Assembly (NCBI RefSeq): GCF_006542275.1
Contig: NZ_CP041217.1
Span: 4,094,501 to 4,158,500 of the forward strand
DNA length: 64,000 nt
Source of the DNA: Saccharibacillus brassicae
Lineage (GTDB): Bacteria; Bacillota; Bacilli; Paenibacillales; Paenibacillaceae
Direction: 5' to 3'
Part shown: positions 1-9,187 of the stretch, in pieces
Numbering within the stretch: position 1 is the first letter of the stretch
Layout of the letters: each line of letters starts with the position of its first letter
Notes under the pieces: model-generated
What the model was told of the DNA's origin: nothing
Seen by the model: the letters and a program-made list of their open reading frames with translations, nothing else
Databases searched by the model: none
Translations under genes and position numbers: made by a program

Positions 1-702
1 AAGCATCTCGTGCGCAGCCGCTATAACCTTTTTATTAGCGGAGGAACGGGTTCGGGCAAGACGACTTTTCTCAATGCGCTGTCGCAGTACATCCCGCCCG
101 ACGAACGGGTCATTACGATCGAGGACTCCGCGGAGCTTCAGATCGTGACGGTGCCCAACCTCGTCTCGCTGGAGACCCGGAACGCCAACATGGAAGGCAA
201 AGGCGAGATTTCGATCCGCGACCTGATCCGCTCTTCGCTGCGGATGCGGCCCAACCGGATCGTCGTCGGCGAAGTGCGCGGCGCGGAAGCGTTGGACATG
301 CTGCAGGCGATGAACACCGGGCACTCGGGCAGCTTGTCGACCGGCCATAGCAACAGCGCGCAGGACATGGTCAGCCGGCTGGAAACGATGGTGCTGAGCG
401 GGGCGGATCTGCCGGTTGCCGTGGTGCGCCAGCAGATCTCGTCCGCGATCGATCTGATCGTTCACTTGTCGCGGCTGCGGGACCGTTCGCGCCGGGTGGT
501 GGAGATCAGCGAAGTGTCGGGGATGGAAGACGGGGCGGTCAAGCTGCGGAATCTGTTCCGCTTCGAAGAAGAAGGTGAGCGGGACGGACGGATCGTCGGA
601 TGCCTGCGCAGAAGCGCGGAGCCGATGCTGCGCACCGACAAGCTGCGGGACGCGGGCACGGCCGATTGGCGCCGGCTGGCCGGACTGCCGGAGAGGAGGT
701 GA
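1..702 (+). CDS. tadA: TadA/CpaF-family secretion ATPase, C-terminal part
   Basis: This is the hexameric ATPase that powers assembly of a Tad/Flp pilus at the inner face of the membrane. The reading frame is open from base 1, so the N-terminal domain lies outside the window. The visible part starts just before the Walker A motif GGTGSGKTT (about nt 40-66). It continues with the acidic Asp-box region, the Walker B-like GEVRG (about nt 268-282) and the His-box TGHSGSLSTGHSNS. These are hallmarks of the CpaF branch of the GspE/PilT superfamily. The stop lies 6 bp before the TadB gene, and the following genes form one operon. The missing upstream partners (CpaB, CpaE, TadZ type) would be expected before base 1. 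Identification is secure; the exact start cannot be given. Confidence 0.93.
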   Translation, partial: KHLVRSRYNLFISGGTGSGKTTFLNALSQYIPPDERVITIEDSAELQIVTVPNLVSLETRNANMEGKGEISIRDLIRSSLRMRPNRIVVGEVRGAEALDMLQAMNTGHSGSLSTGHSNSAQDMVSRLETMVLSGADLPVAVVRQQISSAIDLIVHLSRLRDRSRRVVEISEVSGMEDGAVKLRNLFRFEEEGERDGRIVGCLRRSAEPMLRTDKLRDAGTADWRRLAGLPERR

Positions 703-708
703 ATCGAG

Positions 709-1575
709 ATGCCGCGTACAGGGCGAAACGGCATAGGCAGAAGTTCCGCGGGCGGAATCAAATCCGTCACATCGGATTCCGCAGACAGCGTATCCACGCG
801 GAAGCGGGAGAATTTGTCTCCGGCGGACAAATTGAAAGATTATACGGTCTACGCGTTGGCCGGCTACGAGCGTATCGTCAGCACGGCTGCGGCCGCCGGC
901 CTGTTGTTTGCGGTCGGGATGCTGTTCTACCAGATGTGGCTGCTGGCCCTGCTGTTGGCGCTGCCAGCGCTCAAAGCTCCCGCGCTATGGCGCGTTCGGC
1001 AGATCGAACGCACGCGCACGCTGCTCAAGCTGCATTTCAAGCAGGCGTTGTACTCGTTGTCGTCGTCGATGGCCGCGGGCCGCTCGGTCGAAAACGCGTT
1101 TCGCGAAGCCGCGAAAGATCTGGAGCTGCTGTATCCGGGCGGCGGCAGCGACATGATTCGGGAGCTGGACGTGATCGCGACGCGGCTGGAATACGGCGAA
1201 CCGATCGAATCGGCGCTGCTCGACTTCGGCCGGCGGGCCCGGATCGAAGACATCGACCATTTTATCGACGTTTTCGTGACATGCAAGCGGACGGGCGGCG
1301 ACCTGATCGAAGTGGTTCGGCGCACGTCGGCGGTGATCGGGGAGAAGATGGATATCCAGCAGGATATCTCGGTCATGATCGCGCAGAAAAAATTCGAGTC
1401 GAACATTTTGCTTGCGACGCCGTTCGTCTTTATTTTGTTCATTAACGCTTCCGCGCCGGAATTTATGGCTCCGCTGTACGGTTCGCCGCTGGGCGTCATC
1501 TTGGCGACCGTTGGCCTGGGCCTGATGTTCCTCAGCGCCTGGCTGATGCGGCGCATCATGAACATTCGGATCTGA
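709..1575 (+). CDS. tadB: TadB-like type II secretion F-domain membrane protein
   Basis: A 288-residue inner-membrane platform protein of the Tad pilus machine. After a hydrophilic N-terminus there are hydrophobic segments at about residues 45-90. A cytoplasmic T2SF-type domain follows (about 100-220, with the repeated helical pattern FKQALYSLSSSMAAGRS), and two membrane segments lie at the end (about 230-285). The ATG at 709 follows GAGGAGGTGAATCGAG at good spacing and comes 6 bp after tadA. Its partner TadC lies 13 bp downstream. TadB and TadC are thought to form the membrane core that the TadA ATPase drives. The T2SF assignment rests on length, topology and context rather than a search. 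Confidence 0.85.
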   Translation: MPRTGRNGIGRSSAGGIKSVTSDSADSVSTRKRENLSPADKLKDYTVYALAGYERIVSTAAAAGLLFAVGMLFYQMWLLALLLALPALKAPALWRVRQIERTRTLLKLHFKQALYSLSSSMAAGRSVENAFREAAKDLELLYPGGGSDMIRELDVIATRLEYGEPIESALLDFGRRARIEDIDHFIDVFVTCKRTGGDLIEVVRRTSAVIGEKMDIQQDISVMIAQKKFESNILLATPFVFILFINASAPEFMAPLYGSPLGVILATVGLGLMFLSAWLMRRIMNIRI

Positions 1576-1588
1576 GAGGAGGGAAGAC

Positions 1589-2467
1589 ATGCTCGTCACG
1601 GCTTGTTCGGGACTGCTGCTGCTCGCTGCCGCGTGCGCGCTGTTGTTCGCCTTGGCGAAGCGGCAGCCCGTGCACCGGAAAATTGCGGCGCTGCCGATGG
1701 AAGGCATCCGCATGCGGGGGCTGCTTGCGCCGATGCTGGTGCTCGTAGAACGGATGCGGCTCGCCGCGCGCTTCCCGATTTTTTTCCATCGGCTTCAATC
1801 TTCCGTGCAGCGCGGCGAAGGACTGCGGAGCAGCACGGAGAGAACGATGCTGTTTCTGGCGCATATGCTGCTGCACGCCGTGCTGATGCTGACGTTCGGA
1901 TGCGTCATGGCGATTGCCAATCACGGCTCCGCCGCCTGGCTCGCGATCGGACTCGGCCTTGCGGCCGTGCTGCCGATCGCGCTGATCAAAGACCTGGCGT
2001 CGAAGGTCAAGCGCCGGGAAGAAGCCGTTTTGCTGGAACTGCCGGAAATGTTGAACAAAATCGTGCTGTTGGTCGGCGCGGGCGAGACGGTGCAGCAGGC
2101 GATCGTCCGCTGCTCGCAGCAAAAAGAAGGCGTCGACCACCCGCTGTACAAAGAACTGGACCGCATGGTTGCCGAGTGGCGCAGCGGAGATCCTTTTCAT
2201 CAGGCGTTCGAGCAGTTCGGCAAACGCTGCGGCGTGCAGGACGCTACCGTATTCGTCACGACCGTGCTGCTCAATCACAAGCGCGGCGGCGGAGAATTTG
2301 CGTTGGCGCTGAGAGACTTGTCGAGAACGCTTTGGGAAAAGCGCAAAGCGCTCGGCCGTATTCAAGGAGAACGAGCCTCGTCGAAAATGGTTTTTCCGAT
2401 GGCTTTGATCTTGTTCGTCGTCATGCTCATGGTCGGAGGACCGGCCATGATGTTGATTCAAATGTAA
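1589..2467 (+). CDS. tadC: TadC-like type II secretion F-domain membrane protein
   Basis: A 292-residue membrane protein, the second platform subunit of the Tad machine. It has an N-terminal membrane segment (residues about 3-24), a central membrane pair (about 95-135), a T2SF-like cytoplasmic domain with the typical ELPEMLNKIVLLVGAGETVQQAI stretch split around residue 155, and a C-terminal membrane segment ending near VVMLMVGGPAMML. The start ATG is preceded by GAGAGGAGGGAAG. It sits between TadB and the Flp pilin, the usual order in Gram-positive Tad loci. Confidence 0.84.
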   Translation: MLVTACSGLLLLAAACALLFALAKRQPVHRKIAALPMEGIRMRGLLAPMLVLVERMRLAARFPIFFHRLQSSVQRGEGLRSSTERTMLFLAHMLLHAVLMLTFGCVMAIANHGSAAWLAIGLGLAAVLPIALIKDLASKVKRREEAVLLELPEMLNKIVLLVGAGETVQQAIVRCSQQKEGVDHPLYKELDRMVAEWRSGDPFHQAFEQFGKRCGVQDATVFVTTVLLNHKRGGGEFALALRDLSRTLWEKRKALGRIQGERASSKMVFPMALILFVVMLMVGGPAMMLIQM

Positions 2468-2498
2468 GACCATTCAACGATTAAGAGGAGGCCTACTT

Positions 2499-2687
2499 AT
2501 GCTGCAAGCTATCGGGAACAAAGCCAAACGGATATGGAGAGAAGAAGACGGACTGGGCACGCTGGAAGTCATTTTGATTATCGGGATTACGCTGATCATC
2601 GCCCTGATTTTCAAAAAACAGATCACGACTCTGGTCACCAACCTGCTCGCAAGCGTCACTTCCAAAAGCCAAGAATTTTTCAAGTGA
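2499..2687 (+). CDS. flp: Flp-family type IVb pilin
   Basis: A 62-residue small pilin. The N-terminal 20 residues are basic and acidic. Next comes a class-IV prepilin site, EEDG followed by LGTLEVILIIG, which leaves a mature N-terminus with glutamate at +5. A single hydrophobic helix of about 20 residues follows, then a short tail. This is the main structural subunit expected for the Tad pilus, processed by the peptidase encoded at 6831. The ribosome binding site is AAGAGGAGGCC just before the ATG. The stop codon overlaps the GTG start of the next gene (GTGA), indicating translational coupling. Confidence 0.88.
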   Translation: MLQAIGNKAKRIWREEDGLGTLEVILIIGITLIIALIFKKQITTLVTNLLASVTSKSQEFFK

Positions 2688-3442
2688 ACGCCGTGAAGCG
2701 GTCAGGTCTGAAACGTTTGGTTCTGAAAAGTTTGGTCCTGAAAAGGCCGGGTTCGAAACGTTCGGGATCTTTCATGCGCGACGAGGTAGCGAGCTTTACG
2801 GTCGAGTCCGCCGTCGTCATGCCGATCGTGATGCTCTGCGTCATCGTCATCTTGATGCTCTGCCTCTATCTGTATCAAAGCGCCGTGCTCGTTCACGCGT
2901 CGGCGATCACGTCGGAGCGGGCGGCATACAGTTGGAACAACCGGCATAAGGACCCGCGGACCGGAAGTTTCGGCGCGGACCGGACCGAAGAGCTGTATTG
3001 GCGTCTGACCGAAGACCGGCTGCTGGCTTCGCTGTTCGGCGGACTCGGCGGCGGATCGGGCGAAGAAAGTATCCGGGTGCCGGGAGGCGCCGGTCCGTCG
3101 CTTGGAGCCGTCAAAATGGCCAAAGCCGCGGAACGCCTTCCGAAAGGGATGGACGGGACGATGACCAGCCGGCGCGGCCTGCTGCATCGGATCGTCACGG
3201 TTCTGTATACGCCGCTCCGGTTGGCTCCGATCCGGGCGATCGCCGGCGACCGTATGGGCGGCTCGCAGTATTCGACGGTCGTCGAACCGGTGGAATTCAT
3301 TCGCAATATCGAACTGGTCCGCTATTACGCGGGCAAATTTCGTGCGGATCAAGCGGTGCCGAATGACGAGAAGGGCGGCGCTGCCGTCGCCATGACCCCG
3401 GCAAACGCCGGAGCGCAGTTGGGCAAAAAAGCAGCCAAGTAA
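2684..3442 (+). CDS. TadE-like pseudopilin
   Basis: A 252-residue protein with one N-terminal membrane segment. Following a Lys/Leu/Ser-rich leader (an almost repeated SGLKRLVLKSLVLKRPGSKR pattern) it has the TadE-type prepilin stretch SFTVESAVVMPIVML, with glutamate at +5 after a VA/S junction. An extracytoplasmic domain of about 190 residues without recognisable motifs follows. I chose GTG at 2684 because it overlaps the stop of flp (GTGA). GTG 2693 and ATG 2774 are alternatives, and the last would drop the odd basic leader. TadE-like proteins are minor pseudopilins needed for pilus assembly. Confidence 0.72.
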   Translation: MNAVKRSGLKRLVLKSLVLKRPGSKRSGSFMRDEVASFTVESAVVMPIVMLCVIVILMLCLYLYQSAVLVHASAITSERAAYSWNNRHKDPRTGSFGADRTEELYWRLTEDRLLASLFGGLGGGSGEESIRVPGGAGPSLGAVKMAKAAERLPKGMDGTMTSRRGLLHRIVTVLYTPLRLAPIRAIAGDRMGGSQYSTVVEPVEFIRNIELVRYYAGKFRADQAVPNDEKGGAAVAMTPANAGAQLGKKAAK

Positions 3443-3499
3443 AAGAAAGGGAAGCCGGGATACGCGTTGATGGACGTATCCCGGCACGGGGGTGAAGCT

Positions 3500-5788
3500 G
3501 TGGCTTTTCGATCGGGCAAATTTCGCAGGGGGCGGCGGCTGATTCGTACGCCTCGTCTGTGGCACAACGAACACGGTTCGATCACGATTTTTCTCAGTCT
3601 GATTCTGGCGGTCATGTTGGCTTTCGTCGCGATTTTTATCGACTATTCGCGCATGTCGGCGTTAAAAGCGAAAAGCGAGCGGCTGCTGCATGCGGCGACG
3701 CGTTCGGTCATGTCGGCTTACGTGCCGGAATTGCAGCGCAGTTACGGACTGTTTGCCTACGGAGATACCGATCCGGCGATGATTCTGTCGGGCGTGCTCG
3801 ATCGGAGCTTGGCGTACAAAGCCAGAATCGACGTGCTGCCGATTCTGGATGCCAAGCGTCTCTCTTCTTCGGTGGAACTCAGTCGGGAACTCGGCGGTTA
3901 CGACGTGTTCGCGGCCCAAATCAACGAAGAGATGAAATACAAGGCGCCTGTCAATTTTGCGCTCGAAGTGGTCGGAAGATTCAAGCCGATGTCCCAAGCG
4001 ATGAAAGAAGCGTCGGGGACGGTGGAGATACTGGCGCAAATCCAACAGCTGTACGACCGGCGGGAAGCCGAACTCGACCGCATGCTGAACATTCAACAAA
4101 CAGCCGGACACCAAACGGACGGATTGGTCGAACAAATCGGCACCAACGGCGCACGCGAGCTGGCGGATGCTTCACTTGGCGGCGGGGTGTTTTCGGCGGC
4201 GGATATGGCTGCGCAGTACGACGACTACAAAAGGCAGCAAGAAAGCGCAGCGTTCGGAGCGCCGCCGGCCGACGGCAGCGGAAACGAAGCAGCGGATACC
4301 GGATGGTTCGAACGGATGCAGCGGCAGTCGAAGATTGCCGCCTACGAATCCGGTTCGCGGCGCCTCGCGGATCGGATGCAGGCCGCCGTGACACGCGCCC
4401 TGCCGCCGCATACGAACGATATGCGTAAAGCGTCGGAACATCTGCTTCAAGCCCAGCGGATCAACGCCGAGATGGAAGCGGTTATCGCCGCTGCGGGCAG
4501 GCGGGGAGCGGACGGCGCTTACGATGCCGTGACGCGGTCGGATATGTCGGGAGCGGCAGGCGGGCCTGCGGGCGGCAACGCTTCGGTCCGGCAGAAGCTG
4601 CGCGAACTGCCGCTGCCGGACCGGTTTTTCGTCGGCATGCGGCAGCGGATCGAAGGTCAGGAACGTGATTTCTCAAGTCTGCGGACAGACGTCGAGGCGC
4701 TGCGGGAAATGCTGCCTCGGGCTTTGGAATATTCGGGAATGAACGGCTATGCGTTAAAGGGTCTGGTCCGTGCGGCGGGCAGGGCAGCGGGCGCTTATAA
4801 CGATCGCTACGGAGGCCGGGGAAGCGTGATCCGCGAGATCGAAGCGGAACTCAAGTCGCATCGCGCCGACGACGAACTCCGCAAACGGGAAGAACGTATA
4901 GCCAGCGGCAAGCTTAGGGAAGCGAACGAAAAGATCGCGTTTTTGTCACGCGCCGTAGGCCATCAAGCCGATTTTCGGCGGGTGGAACGATTTTACCGGG
5001 AAAACCTGAAGTTGAACCGAGGCATCGCCGCAGCGGTTAGCGCAGACCGTCCGGAAAAAGATTCGGCGGCGGCCGGCAAATACGCGATGGAACGGATGGA
5101 TGGTTTCTTCGGCGGCATGGCCGGTATGCTGGATGCGACCGGAGACCGGCTGCTGCAAAACGAATACGCGTCGGACCATTTTTCCCATTTCGATTATGCG
5201 AAAGTGCAAGCTCTGACGCTGCCGGGCACTCCGTTCGACGGAGCGGCAGCGGGAGATCTGCTCAGCGTAGAAAATCAGGAGCTGGAGTATATCCTGTACG
5301 GCTTCGGTCATCCCGGCGGCAACCTCGCGGCGGCGTATGGAGAAATTTTCGCTATGCGGCTGGCGATTCGGACGATGGAGTCGCTCGCCGATCCGGCGGT
5401 TCTTGCGTTCGGCAATCCGCTCGTTATTCTCGCCAAAGCACTCGTGCACGGAATTACGCAGGCGCTGGTCGATATGACGATGCTGGCCGAGCAGGGTTAC
5501 GTGGAGTTGTCCAAGACACTCAAGATCAAGCTGACGTACAAAGACCATTTGAGGCTGTTTCTGTTCGCTCATCCGGGCAGCGACAGCCGCCTCTCCCGCA
5601 TGCTGGCGATCATCCGCCTCGATACGGGAATCAATCCCGACGACCACTATACGTATTTGTCCGCGGATGCCGGAATCACGATGCCGGTCTGGTTTCTGCC
5701 GGGCGTCATGCGAACGCTGCGGATCGGCGGAGGCGCCTGGGAAGCCGGTGCGTACACGGTCGATCTGCAGGCAGACTACTCGTATTGA
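3500..5788 (+). CDS. DUF5702-like Tad-locus surface protein
   Basis: A 762-residue protein anchored by one N-terminal helix. The stretch HGSITIFLSLILAVMLAFVAIFIDYSR resembles the opening of DUF5702 and TadG-type proteins found in Firmicute Tad loci; I give it in parts because it spans a prepilin-like HG/S junction and then the helix. The remainder is a large extracytoplasmic region rich in Ala, Glu and Arg with long predicted helices (about residues 150-530) and a compact C-terminal part. GTG 3500 has GGGGGTGA eight bases upstream and is preferred over ATG 3470, which lacks a spaced ribosome site. Its function is not established; context suggests a minor pilus or surface component. Confidence 0.7.
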   Translation: MAFRSGKFRRGRRLIRTPRLWHNEHGSITIFLSLILAVMLAFVAIFIDYSRMSALKAKSERLLHAATRSVMSAYVPELQRSYGLFAYGDTDPAMILSGVLDRSLAYKARIDVLPILDAKRLSSSVELSRELGGYDVFAAQINEEMKYKAPVNFALEVVGRFKPMSQAMKEASGTVEILAQIQQLYDRREAELDRMLNIQQTAGHQTDGLVEQIGTNGARELADASLGGGVFSAADMAAQYDDYKRQQESAAFGAPPADGSGNEAADTGWFERMQRQSKIAAYESGSRRLADRMQAAVTRALPPHTNDMRKASEHLLQAQRINAEMEAVIAAAGRRGADGAYDAVTRSDMSGAAGGPAGGNASVRQKLRELPLPDRFFVGMRQRIEGQERDFSSLRTDVEALREMLPRALEYSGMNGYALKGLVRAAGRAAGAYNDRYGGRGSVIREIEAELKSHRADDELRKREERIASGKLREANEKIAFLSRAVGHQADFRRVERFYRENLKLNRGIAAAVSADRPEKDSAAAGKYAMERMDGFFGGMAGMLDATGDRLLQNEYASDHFSHFDYAKVQALTLPGTPFDGAAAGDLLSVENQELEYILYGFGHPGGNLAAAYGEIFAMRLAIRTMESLADPAVLAFGNPLVILAKALVHGITQALVDMTMLAEQGYVELSKTLKIKLTYKDHLRLFLFAHPGSDSRLSRMLAIIRLDTGINPDDHYTYLSADAGITMPVWFLPGVMRTLRIGGGAWEAGAYTVDLQADYSY

Positions 5789-5818
5789 AGAATGAACGAT
5801 GAAGGATGGAGGCGGCTT

Positions 5819-6775
5819 ATGCAGCGGATTGCAGGCAAGAACCGGCGCTTCGCCGGCGAACGGGGCAGTATCGTGGTGGAAGCTTCGCTCGTCCTGCCCC
5901 TGTTTCTGCTTGTTTTCGTTTTTTTGGTCTATATCGTGCAGATGACGGCGTATTCGACCGTTCTGCAGACGACGGCTTCCGAAGCCGCCAAGCAGGTCGC
6001 AACCCACCTCTACCCGGTCCAGACCGCGGCGGACAATCTGCGTCGGTTAGAGCCGGTATCCAAAGCGCTGCAGGGGTTTTCCAAAATTTCGTTTGCCGAA
6101 TTGGCTGCGACATACGGATCCGCGCTGCCCGATCCGATCGGCAAATGGGTCGCGGAAGCGGCCGCCACCGGCGACCTTCCGCTGCAGGCGCTCAAAGACG
6201 AAGCGGCTTCGAGCGTGCTTGATCCGGTGATCAAGCCGCTGCTGGGTCCGCTGATCGCGAACGGGCCGCTGGAAGACGACAGGCTGCACGTTATCGGGAT
6301 CAGCGTTCCGACGACGGGAGCCGGCAATCGGCCTTATTTCGGCGTCGAACTGACTTACGAACTTCCGCTTCAAGTGCCTTTTACGGGAAAGCCTTTGTCG
6401 ATCCGCGCCAAAGCGGAAGAACGGGTCTGGATCGGAGATACCGGGGAACAGGCGGGGGCCGGCACAGGTGCCGCAGCGGGTACGGGCACGCAATCCGGCA
6501 GGCCTGCGGTCATCACGTCCGTGCCGAATCCGGCTTACCCGGGCCGAAAGGCGACCGTGACGGCCCGCGTACAGCCGCGGCAGCGCGCGACGATCAAAGT
6601 CGTGTACAAAAGCGGCAGCAGCACAGCGCGCTATCTGGGGCAGCAGACGGCCGACGCCGCCGGTAATCTGTCCTGGACCTGGCTGGTCGGCGGCAATACG
6701 ACTTCCGGCGATTGGACGCTGATCGTGGAAGCCGAAGGGGCAGCGGCGGCCGAAGCCTCGTTCGAAGTCCGCTAA
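5819..6775 (+). CDS. TadE-like pseudopilin with C-terminal Ig-like domain
   Basis: A 318-residue protein with an N-terminal class-IV pilin-like signal (ERG, then SIVVEASLVLPLF with glutamate at +5) and one membrane helix. A middle extracytoplasmic region ends in a Gly/Ala/Thr linker (about residues 200-225, GTGAAAGTGTQ). The last 85 residues look like a bacterial Ig-like fold: NPAYPGRKATVTARV, then YKSGSSTARYLGQQTAD, then GNLSWTWLVGGNTTSGDWTL. ATG 5819 has GGAGG six bases upstream; ATG 5792 is possible but has no spaced site. An Ig-like adhesion or spacer module on a TadE-type pseudopilin is unusual. It may act at the pilus tip or as a cell-wall spacer, which is inference. Confidence 0.72.
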   Translation: MQRIAGKNRRFAGERGSIVVEASLVLPLFLLVFVFLVYIVQMTAYSTVLQTTASEAAKQVATHLYPVQTAADNLRRLEPVSKALQGFSKISFAELAATYGSALPDPIGKWVAEAAATGDLPLQALKDEAASSVLDPVIKPLLGPLIANGPLEDDRLHVIGISVPTTGAGNRPYFGVELTYELPLQVPFTGKPLSIRAKAEERVWIGDTGEQAGAGTGAAAGTGTQSGRPAVITSVPNPAYPGRKATVTARVQPRQRATIKVVYKSGSSTARYLGQQTADAAGNLSWTWLVGGNTTSGDWTLIVEAEGAAAAEASFEVR

Positions 6776-6830
6776 TCGAATCCCAATCTGAAATCCCAAT
6801 CTAATGAAGCAAACGGAAAAGAGGAACTCC

Positions 6831-7349
6831 ATGATCGACGACATGGCTGCCTATATGGGCTGCGGCTGCTTTTTGGCTGCGGCCTTCATGACGGACGTTC
6901 GCACCCGCAAAATTCCCAATCGGCTGAACCTGTTGTTCGCGTTAAGCGGACTGCTGTATCGCGGCGTCTCGCACGGAGCGGACGGGCTGCTGTTTGCGCT
7001 GCAAGGCTGCGCCGCCGGATTTGCCACTCTGCTGCTGTTGTATCTGCTCGGAGCCGTCGGCGCGGGCGACGTCAAGTTGTTCGCGGGAATCGGAGCCTGG
7101 ACAGGCCTCGCGTTCGCCGCCCAGACGCTGCTTTATTCTATTTTGTTCGCCGGAGTCATCGGGCTGGGCATTTTGTGCTGGCGGCGGGAAGGATTGGTGC
7201 GGATCAAGATGATCTTCGGCAGTTTGGCCGGACTGTTCGTGTTCCGCAGCCTGAGTCCGCTGACGGCGGATCGCGTCAACCATCTGACGTTTCCGTTCAT
7301 GTGGGCGGTGCTGCCCGGCGCGCTGGCCGGATACTTTTATTTGCATTAA
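6831..7349 (+). CDS. A24-family prepilin peptidase (TadV/CpaA type)
   Basis: A 172-residue membrane protein of about six hydrophobic helices that should cleave and process the Flp pilin and pseudopilins. The two catalytic aspartates of the aspartyl peptidase family are visible. One is in FMTDVRTRKIPN near residue 20, the other in GAGDVKLF near residue 75; the GxGD motif is diagnostic. The ATG at 6831 has AGAGGA upstream; ATG 6804 in the same frame is less well spaced. It is short compared with bifunctional PilD and lacks the methylase domain, as usual for Tad systems. The FHA gene follows 11 bp downstream. Confidence 0.9.
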   Translation: MIDDMAAYMGCGCFLAAAFMTDVRTRKIPNRLNLLFALSGLLYRGVSHGADGLLFALQGCAAGFATLLLLYLLGAVGAGDVKLFAGIGAWTGLAFAAQTLLYSILFAGVIGLGILCWRREGLVRIKMIFGSLAGLFVFRSLSPLTADRVNHLTFPFMWAVLPGALAGYFYLH

Positions 7350-7360
7350 GGGGGTTGGAC

Positions 7361-9109
7361 ATGGCCGAATTCGTGACCGATTTTATTCAGAGCGATACGA
7401 CATACATGGTGCTCAAAAACAAGTCGAATCCGGAAGCGGGCACGCTGAACCGGATACAGGTGAAGATGCTGGCCGCTTCCAGCGTGCCGCATGTGCTCGA
7501 TCTGCATGTGCGCGAAGTGGATACGGACACGGAACTGCATTACGACATAGGCGGGAAAAGAATGCTGTCGGCCTGCCTGCGAACCGAAAAGATCACTCTC
7601 GTCGAATATTATGCGCTGCTGCTGCAAATCGTTACGGCGCTCGAATACGGGATGACCTATATGCTGAATCCGAACCGTTTTTTGCTCAAGGAAGATTATA
7701 TGTTCGTGGACGGTCCGCTGGCCGAAGGGATCGTATATCTGACGTATGTGCCGCTGGACGAGTCTGCCGGAGCCGCGCCGATTCGGGAACGCATCGGCAG
7801 TCTGGCCGCACGTTGGATGACCGCGGTGGACGATCTTCGGGGAAACGGGATCCAGCATGTGTTGCAGATGTGCGAACAGCCTTCTTTCTCGCTGCAAACG
7901 CTCAAAAGTTTGCTGATCGGTCTGTTGAGCGAAAGCGGCAAACCGCCTGCCGGCGATTCGGACGCGTACGGACCGAACATGCCTCAAGCTTCTTTCCGGG
8001 CAGGCGGCGGCGAAGCGGTTGGTGTAGGCGGCAATGCCGACAGATCCGCAAGCCAGGCCGCTTGGCCGCAGCACGGCGAAGGCAGGGCCGAAGTTCCGGC
8101 TGCACCCGACCTCGCCGCGTTTTACGCCGAGCCGGCTGCCGCGTTTTCGGGAGAATCGTTCCGCTCCTTGCCTTCGCCGGATTCGGTGCTTCAAGGCCCC
8201 GAGACCGAACGCAAACGCTCGGAAAACGGCAGCAGCGGCCGGTTGATCGCGCCTCTGATCGCCGGCCTGCTGCTGGCGGCGCTCTGGAAGCTTCTGTACC
8301 TGGACCATCCGGGCCGAGTCAGTTTGCTGGTCTGCGTCGTGGCTGCGCCGCCGCTGCTGCTGTTCGCTTATGCGGGCTGGGCTGGCAAGGTGAAATTCGG
8401 CGGCCGGAGGGCGGAGCGCCGCCAGGAGGAAGAAGAAGCGGAAGCTTTGGCTTCGGCGTGGCAGGAACCGGGGGGAAACCCGGGACCGCGACCGTTTTAC
8501 GGGCAGCGAGAACAAGCAGGCGAAGGCAGTTCGGGAGCCGGAGAGCGCATCATGCAGAATCGGGATACGCAGAATCGGGACATGCGGACGGAATCCGCCG
8601 GAGGAAGAAACATTCCCGATTTTCTGCATCCGGGTTATGCCGCGAGTTCTTCGTCAGGCGATGTCTCCGAAGCGGCGATGGCTTCGTCTTATGCGGATTC
8701 CGGCACCGGCGTGATCGGCACACCCGCTTCGCAGCCGACCGTCATGCTGGACAGCGGCCGCAGCCGGGCGTGTAAGGGCGGAGCGCCGGCATCGGCCGAC
8801 CCGGGGCCCCGCTACCGGCTGGAACGTATCGAAAACGGGACGCTTCCGCAAAGCATCCCTCTGCCCGCAGGCCATTTTACGATCGGACGCGCGGCGGACG
8901 TCTCGCAGCATGTAGAGACCGCGGCCGGCATCTCCCGTGCGCACGTGGAACTGGAACTGTGCGAAGGCATGTACACGATCAAAGACATCGGTTCGCGCAA
9001 CGGTACAATATTGAACGAAGAGACACTGATTCCGTACAAAGCCTACGAGCTGCGCGAAGGCGACACGTTTCGGCTCGCCGGGATTTCGTATACGTTAAAG
9101 AGCGGATGA
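7361..9109 (+). CDS. DUF6382-type N-terminal domain protein with C-terminal FHA domain
   Basis: A 582-residue protein ending the Tad operon. Residues 1-190 form a soluble domain that resembles DUF6382, which occurs in Firmicute pilus and ESX-like loci. Two adjacent hydrophobic helices lie near residues 290-335 (LIAPLIAGLLLAALWKLLYL and a following segment). A disordered Gly/Ser/Arg linker follows. The last 90 residues are an FHA domain with the expected GHFTIGRAADV, GISRAHVEL and DIGSRNGTILN signature. FHA domains read phosphothreonine, so this protein may couple kinase signalling to pilus assembly. The family name is tentative; the FHA call is firm. Confidence 0.85.
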   Translation: MAEFVTDFIQSDTTYMVLKNKSNPEAGTLNRIQVKMLAASSVPHVLDLHVREVDTDTELHYDIGGKRMLSACLRTEKITLVEYYALLLQIVTALEYGMTYMLNPNRFLLKEDYMFVDGPLAEGIVYLTYVPLDESAGAAPIRERIGSLAARWMTAVDDLRGNGIQHVLQMCEQPSFSLQTLKSLLIGLLSESGKPPAGDSDAYGPNMPQASFRAGGGEAVGVGGNADRSASQAAWPQHGEGRAEVPAAPDLAAFYAEPAAAFSGESFRSLPSPDSVLQGPETERKRSENGSSGRLIAPLIAGLLLAALWKLLYLDHPGRVSLLVCVVAAPPLLLFAYAGWAGKVKFGGRRAERRQEEEEAEALASAWQEPGGNPGPRPFYGQREQAGEGSSGAGERIMQNRDTQNRDMRTESAGGRNIPDFLHPGYAASSSSGDVSEAAMASSYADSGTGVIGTPASQPTVMLDSGRSRACKGGAPASADPGPRYRLERIENGTLPQSIPLPAGHFTIGRAADVSQHVETAAGISRAHVELELCEGMYTIKDIGSRNGTILNEETLIPYKAYELREGDTFRLAGISYTLKSG

Positions 9110-9187
9110 TCGAGGCGGAATTTGGTATCATACATACAGCTATTCGAATGATTCGAGTCGTCCGGGTACTCAGTCCCGTAAAACAGC

